Source of the DNA: Notolepis coatsorum
Lineage: Eukaryota; Chordata; Actinopteri; Aulopiformes; Paralepididae
Direction of reading: 5' to 3'
NCBI GenBank assembly: GCA_963971535.1
Contig: OZ020594.1
Coordinates: 111,745,251-111,809,250 of the forward strand
Length of the DNA: 64,000 nucleotides
The position numbers and the translations under genes were made by a program. The notes beneath the pieces are model-generated. The model worked only from the letters and a program-made list of their open reading frames with translations. It was not told where the DNA came from and searched no databases. Of this stretch, positions 1 through 11,487 are shown piece by piece (position 1 is the first letter of the stretch; each line of letters begins with the position of its first letter).

Positions 1-56
1 AATGATTAATTATATACATTTGAAAGAATGCAGGTCAACATGCAATGTATCCCATT

Positions 57-430
57 GATTGGTATTGATTGAAAACTTTATTAACAGATTGCAGAATGGG
101 TACAGTACAGCTCAATTACATAAGGGGATGCAGACCAGAGAAAAAATGTCATCTTGTTTACATCAGGGTCCCCCATTTTCAATTCATCATAACATATATG
201 ACACACACGACACAGATAGACAGTACTGCTACATCTATACATTTATGACATACCAGATTTGCAAATACAGTACTGTTTGTGATACAAAAAGAGTCCAGAA
301 AAGAGAGTACATTTGACGTAGAAACTGTTGGAGGAGGTTGGAGGGGTGGTAGACTTACACTGTACAAGCAAAACTGTACATTGGAATATTGACAAAACCA
401 TACTTGGTCATTTACTGTACATTGGAGGGG
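57..430 (-). mobile_element. LINE-A 3' UTR fragment
   Basis: This is the 3' untranslated end of the LINE family that recurs at least ten more times in the window. On the minus strand it runs through GGGGGACCCTGATGTAAAC, a stretch reading TTAACAGATTGCAGAATGGG on the plus strand, and ends in an ATTG/CAAT-type tail. No coding part is retained, so it is a strongly 5'-truncated copy. The same signature in opposite orientation is at 8975-9129, 23649-23801 and elsewhere. Confidence 0.75.
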
Positions 431-589
431 GTTGATATAGCTATAAACCTGCATTCCTTCGAATATATCAATTAAACGTATATTGAAATACACTATATAG
501 CCTATTACACCAACACTGAAATGACAGTGATAAATAAATAAGAACTAAAGCTAATCGGTGGAAATAGACTGCATTAATATTCCATAATT

Positions 590-1206
590 AAGTCTTCCTG
601 GCGGGATGGTGCCAGGAAAACAGCCTCTCCCTGAACGTCAGCAAAACAAAGGAGATGATTGTGGACTTCAGGAGGTCGGGGGTCAAGGACTACAGCCCCC
701 TCAGCATCGACGGGGCACCGGTTGAGAGAGTCAACAGCTTTAAGTACCTCGGAGCCTACATATCCGAGGACTTGACATGGACCACACACATTGACAGTGT
801 TGTGAAGAAGGCACGACAACGCCTCTACTTCCTCAGGCGCCTAAGGAAGTTCCAAGTCAGTCAGAAGATCCTTAAGAACTTCTACTCATGTACAATAGAG
901 AGCATCTTGACCGGCAACATCACCTCCTGGTTTGGGAATAGCACTGCACAAGACCGAAGCAGACTACAAAGAGTGACACGTTCAGCCGAACGCACAATTG
1001 GAGGGGGGCTCCCCACCCTCCAGAACATTTACAACAAGCGTTGCAAGGGCAAGGCTAAGAGAATCATTAAAGACTCCAGTCACCCGAACAACTGCCTCTT
1101 TGAACTGCTGCGGTCAGGCAAGCGATACCGGAGTCTCAAGGCGAGCACAGAAAGACTCAGAAGAAGCTTCTATCCCCAGGCCATCAGGCTGCTAAACGAA
1201 CAATGA
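590..1206 (+). pseudogene. LINE-B reverse transcriptase C-terminal fragment
   Basis: The reading frame encodes the segment after the RT catalytic core. It has the Jockey/L2-type stretch beginning VDFRR, then FKYLGAYISEDLTW, the thumb-like VKKARQRLYFLRRLRKF, and the closing RYRSLKASTERLRRSFYPQ before a TGA. The catalytic YADD and the endonuclease lie in the missing 5' portion, so this copy cannot mobilise itself. The frame is open for at least 183 codons, suggesting moderate age. Assignment to L2 rather than another Jockey-superfamily clade is from pattern recognition only. Confidence 0.75.
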
Positions 1207-1690
1207 ACACTACACAACAACAACCACCAAACGCACATAGCACACACATCCACACGCACACACTCACTTTAAACAAACACACTGTAGCACCCACTCCACA
1301 CACTTTATAGCACACACCCACTTTAAACAAACACACTGTAGCACCCACTCCCCACACTTTATATTTATTGATGAAGGATTGCACTACAACTCGTACACCT
1401 TAGTGTAAATTGTACCTAAATTGTACCTCATCCCATTTCTGCTTTGCACTATATAGTACTGTACATTAGTACACTGCATAGTATTGTATATTATATGGTA
1501 ACTCAGAACATTGTACATATGTCTATACCGAACACTGTGACCTCATTTTCTTCTTCTAAATTACATGCTATACTATGTTATTTGATACTATCTTGTCTAG
1601 CAGTCTCTGGAGCGTAACAGTAAGAAGCATTTTGTATGAAAGTATTCTGTACTTCTGTATGACAACTATTAAAGAAACTTGAAACTTGTG
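590..1690 (+). mobile_element. LINE-B (L2-like) 5'-truncated copy
   Basis: A non-LTR retrotransposon fragment consisting of the last part of the reverse-transcriptase ORF (590-1206) followed by a 3' UTR rich in ACAC-containing repeats. It ends in AACTATTAAAGAAACTTG and a short repeat tail (CTTGAAA) rather than poly(A). A second copy with the same 3' UTR ends at 8282. L2/CR1-group elements of fish typically have such short tandem tails. No clear target duplication was seen at this copy. Confidence 0.75.
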
Positions 1691-1699
1691 TGCGCCTAC

Positions 1700-2219
1700 G
1701 AATGAACAGTAGCCTATAGGCTTATGGAATAATAAGCCATACTGCTTCATTCATTACGCCCGCCGGCCCGTAGGCTATATATATTATATGTCATTCATTC
1801 ATTCATTCATATACAGTACTGCGCGCGTGTGTGCGCGCGCTGCGGCAGGTGTACCGCGAGCTGTATATGATGCCAATACATTAATTTAATCTAGTTTTGA
1901 TGGGCGCAAGCGTGATTATGAAACCTAGCCGCATTTCTCGGAGACGCTCTCTGATTGGCACTGACTGACGCTAGGTTTCGTAATCACGCGGCTCTCAAAG
2001 CACTTCCGCCATTCCATTTCACACAGCTGCGTCAACAGTTGCTTTATAAGGACTGTCGGGGGCGTGGTTTGTATGCAAATGAGCTGAACGGGAACGCGCT
2101 TTGGAGTTTACGACAGAATGCCATTCTCCAAGCAGATATCAGATCATATAATTTCTGCGACCGTTTCAGCCACTTAAGACATATCTCCAGCACGTTCAGG
2201 ACTCAGTGTACTTGTCATA
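1700..2219. other. Intergenic stretch with one hairpin
   Basis: No gene is supported here. It contains ATTC repeats (about 1791-1810), a GC-alternating run (about 1820-1840) and one inverted repeat with 20-base arms at 1910-1929 and 1970-1989 (left arm GCGTGATTATGAAACCTAGC, one mismatch). The 40-base loop and isolated position suggest the end of a small DNA element, but no partner terminus was found. Confidence 0.5.
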
Positions 2220-2432
2220 GATTATGTCTCAGTGGTTCCAAGATAAGTCTTCCAGAATATATCTTTGAAAAATTTTCGGGAATGAGACCCCTTGATTCTC
2301 AATGCAGTCTTTGCAAAAATCCAAAAAACGAACTTGGCCCATTGCTTCCGGAGCACGATCATTAGGAAACGAGTGCACGGACGTATTCGCTGGTTGGCAG
2401 CCAGGAACAGCACATGTCCTGCTCATCATTTT
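2220..2432 (-). pseudogene. Possible THAP-like zinc-finger exon, broken
   Basis: Read on the minus strand, the ORF starting at 2429 opens with a Cys-x4-Cys pair in CAVPGC followed by HSFPND, which resembles the first half of a THAP DNA-binding domain (C2CH zinc finger). The conserved Trp expected next appears only in the neighbouring frame (RKQWAKF), so a frameshift lies near 2370. The closing Cys-x2-His pair is not clear. THAP domains occur in cellular genes and in P-element-type transposases; nothing else here decides between them. This is a weak call. Confidence 0.35.
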
Positions 2433-2525
2433 AACGTTATGCTAACTTACTCGAATCACTGTTCAGTTGATTGTGGGCGGTGGCTACAACCACAGTAGCG
2501 GCTCAGTATGCAGATATTAGCTTAA

Positions 2526-3386
2526 CACTTTCAATGCCAACAACGAGATAACTCGTTTGTTCATGCCGACCGTTCATTGCATTTCTTTATTAGCGATTTG
2601 AATTCATATTTCATCAATCTAGCCTCACGTTAGTGCTGTCTCTCCCTGTGGTACTGCACCCCTTTGGAATGGATTGAATGAAACACATGGGGGGAAAGAA
2701 ATCCTGCTTCCTCATTTTACTTCTCAGACAAGTCACCCGAGACAATTGGATTTATTGCAGAGCCCCAGAACAGCGTGGAATACATATTTCCAGTACCCAG
2801 CGTTGGATCAATAAACGCAATCGATATTTGGAATGGCGATCAGGAATTGGAATAATATTTTTGGAGAACATCTGATCTGAGGTAAGGAATCTATTGTACC
2901 AGTCTTAGGATAATGTAAGCTTTTTTCACAGAGATATCAACGTGTGCCCTATGTGTGTGTGTGTGTGCTGATCAGGAAATGAGAGAATCGATTTTTCAGC
3001 CCGCTTCTGTAGCGTGCATAAGTACACATATACTATCGATGATCTAGCGTTTATTTAAAAACGATTCATAAATAGACAGAAAAATTACGTTTTTTGTGTA
3101 TTCCAGAATATTCCAGTAAAGGGCCTTTATCACAGAATCTTTATATTTTCCTGAAACTTTCAAAAAACTAGCGTTTTTCAAAATGGTATAAAGCGTAAAT
3201 GAACCGATTAAAAAACAATCCGTTTCGACAATGTTGACTGCAAACAAGTCATTGATAAGCAACAGCTAGATTAGACACATAATTTAAGATGTAGTTTATG
3301 CGTTCGCAAATATGAGAGCGCTATCATTGAAGTGGGTGGTGGCACGGAAGCACTAAATCGTGTGCCCCCTGCTGGCATTGAAAGTG
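2526..3386. mobile_element. MITE with TTAA-type target site
   Basis: A non-coding element bounded by near-perfect terminal inverted repeats: CACTTTCAATGCCA at the left, and its complement TGGCATTGAAAGTG at the right. It is flanked by TTAA (2522-2525) and CTAA (3387-3390), consistent with one diverged TTAA duplication. TTAA targets are used by piggyBac and Kolobok transposases. No transposase ORF is present in the 861 bp, so it would be a non-autonomous copy. Confidence 0.6.
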
Positions 3387-3566
3387 CTAACAGTGATTGG
3401 TCAGCGCCTCTTACACATCACAGATCCAGTCAAATCTGAATGGCTTATTTCAGTAGGGAGAGCTGAACAGCAGAAACTGCACTTGGTACAGATTTAACAT
3501 TTTCTCACTGTTGGTACAATCCCACATTGCTTGAAAACGAAAAAGGCCATTTTTACAATAGGGGAC

Positions 3567-3738
3567 TTATTTTTTTATATATATATAATTTGTTTGGCAT
3601 TTTATTGCTTGCAGAGAGGAAGGATGGGAGAAGATATAGGGGGAGGACATGCTGTAAAGGTCGCCGGGTCCGGGAGTTGAACCCGGGACGGCCGCATTGC
3701 ACTGCAGCGCAGTTACGTGGTGCGCCACCCTGGTGACC
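3567..3738 (-). mobile_element. tRNA-derived SINE
   Basis: On the minus strand it carries a tRNA-like head with GGGTGGCGCACCACG and a polymerase III B-box-like GGGTTCAACTCCCGG, then a unique body and an AT-rich tail. It is flanked by identical 12-base target duplications (ACAATAGGGGAC at 3555-3566 and 3739-3750), which fixes both ends. The exact duplication indicates a fairly recent insertion. Confidence 0.85.
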
Positions 3739-3750
3739 ACAATAGGGGAC

Positions 3751-4435
3751 CTTTAAGAATTTCATAAAACTACACTACCCAGCTCACGCCTGCCCCTGTC
3801 AAAATTTGAGCCTTCCGATGTGAAATAATTTTTTTTCCGTGATTATGTCTCACGGGTCGAACAAACCTGAATGTTATTGCCAGAACGTAGTTAGTTTCTA
3901 GAAAAAAACGTGTCTCAATCTCATTAAAGATGGTGGAGCGATTTACATTACAAAAAAGTAACTGTACTTACAGCAGATTTCATTCACGGTATTTGCTGCC
4001 CAATGTTAGCATGGTGTTATTCACCGTCAAAGATGGAAATAAACAAAAAGAAAATGTATATTCTCCTTTGGTTCATTACAATTTACTCAAGCCTAGTAAC
4101 AGACACAATATTTCTGACACTGGGAATACGTTCCCTGAGGTCCCTAGATACCAAGAACATGCAAATGGTCTTGTAGAAGTGGAGCAATCATCCATTTACT
4201 TAAGTACTTTTAGGCGAATTTTCTGAAAATATAGCTAGGGCTTAAGAGGTTAAAATCATTGGTAAATAAACATGGCTGAAAATATACACTTTGACTGCTG
4301 TTTTGATAGGGTTAGGGTCTTTACTCTTGGCTACATTTGAAAAAGAAATGCAACATTAATTTATACGGACTGTATTGATCGATTTATGACGTGAAATTCA
4401 TCTCGGCCCAGTACTGGGCCCGTCAGGCTTTTAAA
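3751..4435. other. Intergenic, no gene seen
   Basis: Unique-looking AT-rich sequence. Short open frames (for example 3930-4226 on the plus strand) show no recognisable domain and look like chance ORFs. Confidence 0.5.
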
Positions 4436-4605
4436 GTAAACACTTATAAAGTCATAATGTTTAGAGATTAAAGTCAACATTCATAAAGTCAGACTAAAGT
4501 CATAATGTTTACAGATTAAAGTAAACATTTATAAAGTCATAATATTTAGATTAAAGTCAACATTTATAAAGTGATAATGTTTACAGATTAAAGTCAACAT
4601 TTCCA
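4436..4605. repeat. AT-rich minisatellite
   Basis: Imperfect tandem copies of a unit of roughly 50-60 bp built around TTATAAAGTCATAATGTTTA and AGATTAAAGTCAACATT. Three to four units are visible. There is no coding potential. Confidence 0.7.
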
Positions 4606-5258
4606 TACTTGTTTCCATGCAGTCCAAACAGCTCTTCTCCTGGTCCAGCTGTGACGGTTTCATGCAGTCCACCAAACAGACTCTCAAACCAAGGTGTGAG
4701 AGGCTAGGATGGGTTGTCATATTCAGACCAATCTTGGGGGAAAGTAAGGAAAGAAATATCAGTACATTTTACATTCATCCTAACAAACAAAGGTCTAACT
4801 TTTCAGTTGAAATTCATCAGGAACACAGAAAGCCAAGCAAGAACCACCAGTCCTTAACCAGCTATACAGGTAGTGCTCTTTTCCAAGGCTAACAAATTGG
4901 AGGCTGACAGGAAGATTCTCACAAGAACTGAAAAACACATGGGTGTATATATAGACAGATGCACTGCTATAGTTGTGATCTATGAATATAAGCCTATGAT
5001 ATTGCATTTAATTTGATGCAAAACATCTGATAGGCTATTGATGCAGGCAGCTGATGTTTCTGGCCAATCAGATGTTTTTGTCTTTCAAGTGGTATTTCCA
5101 GGGTCGCATTGGAAAAACTAAGACCACGTCCTCATCAGAAAGTACACTAAATTAAATGAAAATACAACTAAAAAGGCAATATTAATAAAATAAAGATTTC
5201 AAAAAAATATATACAAATATCGTGGACATCTACAGAAGATTGAAAAATAATTGTTTGG
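4606..5258. other. Intergenic, no gene seen
   Basis: Nothing beyond short chance ORFs. It ends at the TTGG duplication of the solo LTR that begins at 5259. Confidence 0.5.
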
Positions 5259-6207
5259 TGTGACGACCCTCCCCCACAGTTGTTTGCTTGCTCTGCTCTG
5301 TCACTGTTTCACAGGATTGGTGGGGGGAGCTGGCAGAGGGTCATTAGGCTAATTGGGGCACACCTGGGTCGGTGGGGGAGGGTAATCAGGCTAATTGGGT
5401 CACACCTGAACTGCTACGGTCAGGCAAGCGATACCGGAGTCTCATGGCAAGCACAGAGAGACTCAGAAGAAGCTTTTATCCTCAGGCCATCAGGATGCTA
5501 AATGACATTATACAACGACCTGCAAATTTCTCGATTCTGATTGGCTGAAACAGTCCATTTACACGTATGTATTTGGAACAGTCCACGCTGGCTGGTCCTA
5601 GGACCCGCCCACAACCGAATCACTTCACATCACTCCGCCGGATCACAAGATGGCGGACAATAATCTTTAACAATGATAGCGTCATAACGACTAAATATGA
5701 AGCGATTCTGTCACGGCGAATGTCTTAGTCCTTTAAACATTGTTGGATGATGTAATTGATGGGTCATGAGTCAATACAGAACAAGAAAATCGCGGATTGA
5801 TTGATTGATTAATTTGCGGGTTTTTTTTCAATTTCTTTTTCCTTCCCTCTGACTCCAGCGCTGGCTCTAGTCTCCACCCACCGCCACACACCCCCACACA
5901 CACACACGTACACATTCACACACACACACACTCCTGTCTGCAACAGCGGGGGAAAGTCAGACTGAGAGAGGAGCAGCTGAGTGCTGCGCTGTTTTAAGTG
6001 AGCATGGTCTATTGAATTGATTGATTGGTTGATTGCTAATTTTATTACTGTACGCCTGGTTTCCAACTGGTTAAGTTTAGGCTAAAAAAATAAATAAAAA
6101 AATAGGGCGAAGAAAACTTTTTTTTCCTATAGGGCAAAGAAAACGTTTTAATTTGTTTTACCTACTTTCTATAGAAGCATCTAAGAATGAAGTTCTATAG
6201 AAAGTAG

Positions 6208-6300
6208 GTCTGCATCCCCTTAACAATTGTGTGTATTGAGCCGTACTGTATTGTACCCATTCTGCATCTGGTAATAAAATGTTCAATCAATCATTCCAAT
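6208..6300 (+). mobile_element. LINE-A 3' terminal fragment
   Basis: Matches the last ~95 bp of LINE-A (GCATCCCCTTAACAATTGTG through the AATAAA-containing end and a CAAT repeat tail). It sits inside the unclassified insertion within LINE-B. Confidence 0.7.
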
Positions 6301-6614
6301 AATACACAGTTGGATGTGTTAGTTGGTTGGATGCACTTCCGAGCTGCTTCCACATGGAGGCAAATTGTCTTTTTTGTAGTTGTGGGAACTACTTTTTCTG
6401 GCGGATGGTTTTTTCAATAAATCTTCGATTAATGTGTGTTTATTGTATAGCAATAAGGTTGGATGAATCTGGCAGTTGTATAAAAGCTTTACACCACTTG
6501 CAGTCGTGATTTGTGAACAATAAACCATGCCTAGGGGTGGTCGTTAGACCACTCCTGCGCGTGATGTAATGCTTAAATAACACTACGTAACAAACCATCA
6601 AATACACTCACAGC

Positions 6615-7909
6615 CAGGGAGCGAAATTAACTTTTTTACTCACCGGCCAGTGGAGGGTAGATGGGAAGAATCTACCCGCCAAGCATATTTCTTACCTGCC
6701 AAATTTTTTTGAATTAAAAAAATATATATATATGGGGAGCTCCCGTAGCTCACCGCATATCTCGGCGCTATTTCTGCGTCGGGGAAAACCGTGCTCGTCA
6801 CGGATCTGGGAGACACAAGTTCGATTCCCGGACCCGCCGTCATTTCTCAGAATGTCTTCCCCTGCTCTACATCCCATTTCAACCTGTTTCTGTCGGTCAT
6901 GCTTGACCAGAAAAAGCGATAAACGCTAAAAAATAAAGTTTAAAAAAAAAAAATATATATATATATTTTATATATAAAATTTTTTTTTAAATAAAATATA
7001 TATTATATAATCATACTTGTAGTTGTATTATCTGCGAGACATCGCCACCACGCAATACGTCAAAATGCTCGCTATCTGCAAACAGCTCCACTGTCTGTGT
7101 GTACTCTAGTAGCCTCCAGCTCCAAAAAGGATTCTCCTGTGCTGCAGCGGGACCCTATACTAATACTCTACATTCAGCATGCAAGGATTCTCCGGCGCTG
7201 CAGCTGGACCCTATTGGTATAACGTTAGGGTTCTTTGGTCAAATCACATTCAACATGCCCTCAGCTACAATACGCATTGAATCAATGTTATAAGACATTG
7301 ATATCAGGAGCTATCTGTAGCTACTGCTAGCCCGCTAGGTAACGTTAAGACAATTTAGTTTACTGGGACATATAGATCTAACGTGAGCTAGCTAACGTGA
7401 GCTAGCTAACGAGGGAACGGAGGTATTATGCACTCGAGTCGACTATTGCTGGAGCATTTGTTGATATCAGTAGCTAGCCAGCTAGATACCGTTAGACAAT
7501 GCCTCGTCATGTATTAAACTAAAAGTGAATAGTTGACTGGGTCATTGTTTAAACAGCAACGGTAGCTCATGGAGGTCCGGTCTAGACTAGAGCAGACTGC
7601 CTCTGTGTTGATAGGAGCAGAAGCCAATAGTATCCCGCTGCAGGGCTGGGCGGATATGACTCGTTGCCACGGTTTCTTTCAAAATAAGAGGATCATACGA
7701 ACTGAATGCTGCTAACTGCCGGAGCCATCGATATTATGACTGGAACTGCGCTTGGAGCGGAAATGAGACCTGCACATATTTTCAAAATAAGAGTATCGTT
7801 ATGAACTACACGTCTACACGCCACACGGCGGGCAGACCCCCCAGTGGCAAGCGCCAAAGGTAAAAACTGAGCGCCCCTGGCGGGCGGCGGCCTTTAATTT
7901 CGCCCCCTG
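6615..7909. mobile_element. Non-autonomous hAT element
   Basis: The termini are CAGGGAGCGAAATTAA and TTTAATTTCGCCCCCTG (imperfect inverted repeats). An exact 8-bp duplication CTCACAGC lies on both sides (6607-6614, 7910-7917), diagnostic of hAT insertion. The 1295-bp body has no transposase ORF and contains a SINE. A similar terminus (GGGCCCGAAATTAGAGC) begins the transposase remnant at 36897, a possible autonomous relative. Confidence 0.85.
6734..6942 (+). mobile_element. tRNA-derived SINE inside the hAT
   Basis: The head contains the A-box-like GTAGCTCACCGC and a B box AGTTCGATTCC about 85 bases later, then a body and an A-rich tail. It is flanked by AT-rich direct repeats (A-run followed by TATATA), the likely target duplication. 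It is unrelated in sequence to the SINE at 3567, so a different family. Confidence 0.75.
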
Positions 7910-8553
7910 CTCACAGCACACACATCCACACGCACACACTCACTTTAAACAAACAACTCACAGCAGCACCCACTTTAGACACTTAACACACTTTATATTT
8001 ATTGGTATGTGCTTACCTTACTGTAAATTGTACCTAAATTGTACCTCATCCCATTTCTGCATTGTACTGTATATTGTATTGTAACTCAGTTACTTTTCTA
8101 CTCTGCATTGTATATTGTATATTGAACACTTTTGTCAACGTACTTGACTTCTATTTTATACTTATTTTATACTTATCTATTTTTATCTAGCACAATCTCT
8201 GGAGCAAAACAGAAAGAAGCATTTTATATAAAAGTAATCTGTACTTTTGTATGACAACTAATAAAGAAACTTGAAACTTGAACACCTGGGTCGGTGTGTC
8301 CCAGTCAGGATATAGAGGGAGGCTTCCTCTAGTCTCCGTCGATCTCCCCACCTGTTTGGTTCCTTTTGTTTGTTTGGACACTTACTTTGGTTTTACACTT
8401 ACAACATTCATGCTGCACACACACTCTCATCCACACACTGATATTCATATGGGCTGATAATTAGTATAATTCAATAAATTATTTAGTCATTTCTTAAATT
8501 GTGCCTGTGTCTCCCCTTTCTTGTTGCGAGCTTGAGCCAGCTCGTAACATTGG

Positions 8554-8974
8554 TAAACTGTAAATAATACAACTTTACCATTGTTATGTACCATGAGCCT
8601 GATCACTCCTGTGTCACTCAGGGCTCTACGCTAACCTTTTTCCCAAGGAGCACATGTGCTCCTAAATGAAAAAATTTAGGAGCACACAAAGAAAATTAGG
8701 AGCACCCAAAAATATTTACAGGGTTTGTACACCTTTTCCAAGGCAAAATGCAAGCACTTTTCAAGCATTTTCAAGGTGCATTTTCAAGATTTTCCAGCAT
8801 CTTATGCGACTGTGGTAAATTAAATATTTACTCAAAATGATTATTTCACTTCTTCCATCACATTAAATCAGATGTTATTGTGCTATAAACAACCAAAATT
8901 ATGTAGACTTGGCATCATATATAAACTGGCTGAGCCGATGTGTTATGCAGTATATCTGTATGTCGTGTATGTCA
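8554..8974. other. Intergenic with hAT-like terminus
   Basis: Contains CAGGGCTCTACGCTAACC at about 8628, a form common at hAT ends in fish, and repeats of AGGAGCAC. Related sequence (CAAGCATTTTCAAGG, TTTAGGAGCACA) reappears at 23280-23340. No matching right end was identified, so no element is called. Confidence 0.4.
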
Positions 8975-9129
8975 TAAATGTCATGATGAATTGAACATGG
9001 GGGACCCTGATGTAAACAAGACGAAAGTATTTCTCTGGTCTGCATCTCCTTAACAATTGTGTGTATTGAGCCATACTGTATTGTACCCATTCTGCAATCT
9101 GTTAATAAAGTTTTCAATCAATCAATCAA
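8975..9129 (+). mobile_element. LINE-A 3' UTR fragment
   Basis: Starts near GATGAATTGAACATGGGGG and ends in the AATAAAG + (CAAT)n tail. Directly abuts the inverted-repeat element beginning at 9130. Confidence 0.75.
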
Positions 9130-9580
9130 ACGTGACGAGCCAGGCCAATTTTAGCATGTTAATTTATGGAATATGCAATCTAACAGCTAACGTGAACTTT
9201 ACAGTAAATTACATGGATAATAATGTTAAGGTAGTTAGTTCATTCCTGTAGGTAAACAATAACTCAAATAATCACCAGATAAAACTTCAATTTCAATCAA
9301 ATATTTACTGAAAATTTGCTAAATAAGAGAACAGACTTTGAGGTAGGCAGTCACTCAGCCCCTTGAGCCTTATGTATGTATACAAAATTTATATTTCATT
9401 TTCATTTATAGGCTACTGCCTATGAATTTGAGAGCCTAATGATGGCCTACCTAGTACCTACAGGAATGAACTAACTACCTTAACATTATTATCCATGTAA
9501 TTTACTGTAAAGTTCACGTTAGCTGTTAGATTGCATATTCCATAAATTAACATGCTAAATTTGGCCTGGCTCGTCACGAT
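9130..9580. mobile_element. Inverted-repeat element between two LINE-A copies
   Basis: Two arms of about 120 bp (9130-9253 and about 9457-9578) are near-perfect reverse complements, starting CGTGACGAGCCAGGCC and ending in its complement, around a unique centre of about 200 bp. There is no coding capacity. Its edges coincide with the tail of one LINE-A copy and the truncated head of the next. It may be a foldback transposon or an inverted duplication made during LINE integration; no target duplication is evident. Confidence 0.6.
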
Positions 9581-10612
9581 TCTTGTACCGGATCTCCTCC
9601 CTGGTAAACAAGAATACCCTGAAGACTCTGGCAGGAGCACTCATTCAAGGGTACTACGACTATGCTTGCACCTCATGGTACCAAAGCACCTCAAAGGCAC
9701 TAAAAACCAAATTACAAACATCTCAAAACAAACTAGTCAGACTACTGCTTGACCTGACTCCTAGAACCCACCTCACCCCTGCACACTTTGCCAACCTAGG
9801 ATGGCTTAGAGTAGACAACAGAGTACAGCAACTTGCAATGGGCCTGGTCTACAAGATACACTACACGACCAAGGTACCCATGTACATGTCAAAATACTTC
9901 CCAAAGGTCAGTGAATACCACGATCACAACACCAGAGGGAGCTCCACAAATCATGTAAAACCCAGATTCGGCTCAAACAAGGGACTAAACACGTTTCGCA
10001 ATTATGCCACAACAATGTGGAACGCCCTACCCAAAGCTGTAAAGGAATGTAAATCACTACCCACCTTCAAAAACACTCTCAAAGAACACCTACGGGAGAC
10101 TGCAATTCAAAACTGGCCCCTACAAATGTCCTAACCCAGTAGTACAATAAAGACCAAGCATGGCTTTGTCAGTATTCCAATGTACAGCCCCACCCAACCC
10201 CACCCCACCTACCCAACCTCCTCCAATGTACAGTTTCCATGTCAAATGTATGTCAGTATTCCAATGTACAGTGTCCCCCCCCCCACCTCCAATGTACAGC
10301 CCCACCCCACCTACCCAACCTCCCCCAATGCACAGTTTCTATGTCAAATGTATATACTCTTCTTCTGGATTTTTTTAGTATCACAAACAGTACTGTATTT
10401 GAAAATCTGGTATGTCATAAATGTATAGATGTAGCAGTACTGTCTATCTGTATGTCATGTGTGTCATATGATGAATTGAAAATGGGGGACCCTGATGGAA
10501 ACAAGACGAAAGTCTTTCTCAGGTCTGCATCCTCTTAACAATTGTATGTATCGAGCTGTACTGTACCCATTCTGCAATCTGTTAATAAACTTTTCAATCA
10601 ATCAATCAATCA
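9580..10612 (+). mobile_element. LINE-A 5'-truncated copy
   Basis: Contains the C-terminal end of the LINE-A ORF, a 3' UTR with CCCACC-rich repeats (10180-10330), the conserved terminal block and a (CAAT)n tail. Its tail meets the tail of an oppositely oriented copy at 10613. Confidence 0.8.
9583..10134 (+). pseudogene. LINE-A ORF2 C-terminal fragment
   Basis: An open 183-codon frame homologous, nearly residue for residue, to the end of the LINE-A ORF at 47595-48554: ISSLVNKNTLKTLAGALIQG, then GYYDYACTSWYQSTSKA, then NLGWLRVDNRVQQLAMGLVY and the closing LKEHLRETAIQNWP. This is the region after the RT thumb in Jockey-superfamily LINEs. RT catalytic residues and endonuclease are absent because of 5' truncation, so the protein would not work alone. 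Confidence 0.8.
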
Positions 10613-10795
10613 ACGTTTGATTGATTGAAAACGTTATTAACAGATTGCAGAATGGGTACAATACAGTACAGCTCAATACACACAATTGTTAAGGGGATGC
10701 AGACCAGAGAAATACTTTCGTCTTGTTTACATCAGGGTCCCCCATTTTTTATTCATAATAACATACATGACATACACGTATACAGTACGTTACTG
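10613..10795 (-). mobile_element. LINE-A 3' UTR fragment, tail-to-tail
   Basis: Reverse complement of the LINE-A terminal block, beginning at the shared CAAT/ATTG tail and extending to the GGGGGACCCTGATG region. Confidence 0.75.
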
Positions 10796-11110
10796 CGTTC
10801 CAGACTACAACTGCCCCACACCAGTTCCACACCAGTCTCCGTAAATGTTCTGTTATAAAAATTAAATACCATTTCAATACACAACAAGTTTTTGTGTTTT
10901 GAAATACATGGAAGGGAATTAGCTAACGTTAGGCTAGGCTACATGCTGCCTATTTCAAAACACTGCGGTGAAAAACAGAGTCCGGTAAACACGAGTTTGT
11001 AATTCCAATAGTGTATTCTGCCTGTTACTTGACTATTTCGATTATTGAAGTAGTATTTTTATAACGAACATTTACAGAGACAGGTGTGGAGCACTTGTAG
11101 TCTCGAACTT
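10796..11110. mobile_element. Small inverted-repeat MITE
   Basis: The arms about 10797-10862 and 11043-11107 are imperfect reverse complements (GTTCCAGACTACAACTGC versus GCACTTGTAGTCTCGAAC, and GTAAATGTTC near each inner side). The spacer is about 180 bp without ORFs. Target duplication unclear. Confidence 0.5.
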
Positions 11111-11487
11111 AGTAGTACCTGGCGAGCCAGGCCAAGTCACGTTAATAACATCCATGGCTCATGGGCTCACCTTTCATGTGGCTCGAAAGTGCAGACTCCC
11201 CCATGGTAAGAATCTGCAAGTCCTTTCTGCACACGGCTACTCTGGGATGTTCTCCTCTTTTTAACCATGAATTATATTTTATATCTCCAAGCCAGAGCTC
11301 ATAAAACGGCAGCCTCCCGGCATGTTGGCCACACACACACACACGCGCGCGCTGTTCTCAGATGGCACAGGTAAAAAAAACACTACGGGGCAAGCCCAGC
11401 CAAATTTCATTTTGCGTGAAAGGCAAACGCAATTAGGCTCGCTCGAGTCGCTCCGACTTATTTTATTTCTTTATCTAAAAACCAAAC

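Larger units (their letters stand above)
5408..8282 (+). mobile_element. LINE-B copy inserted in the solo LTR
   Basis: The left end starts inside the LINE-B RT ORF (homologous to 1104-1200). The right end is the LINE-B 3' UTR finishing GAAACTTGAAACTTG. ACACCTG is found at both junctions (just before 5408 and just after 8282) and is the probable target duplication. The copy is broken twice: by an unclassified insertion of about 1 kb (about 5508-6577) and by the hAT at 6615-7909. The RT remnant is about 33 codons and non-functional. Confidence 0.7.
5259..8549 (+). mobile_element. Gypsy-type solo LTR, split by nested insertions
   Basis: The ends read TGTGACGACC and CAGCTCGTAACA, i.e. the TGT...ACA form expected of an LTR, and are flanked by TTGG (5255-5258 and 8550-8553). 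An AATAAA lies in the right part near 8472. Removing the LINE-B insertion at 5408-8282 leaves an LTR of about 0.4 kb. No internal region is attached, so it is a solo LTR left by recombination. A related LTR end (GAGCCAGGGTCGTAACA) occurs at 36780. Confidence 0.7.

Noticed and set aside
3660-3700. tRNA gene-like sequence (also at 6740-6830)
   Set aside because: Both have pol III boxes but no cloverleaf acceptor stem, and have SINE tails and target duplications.
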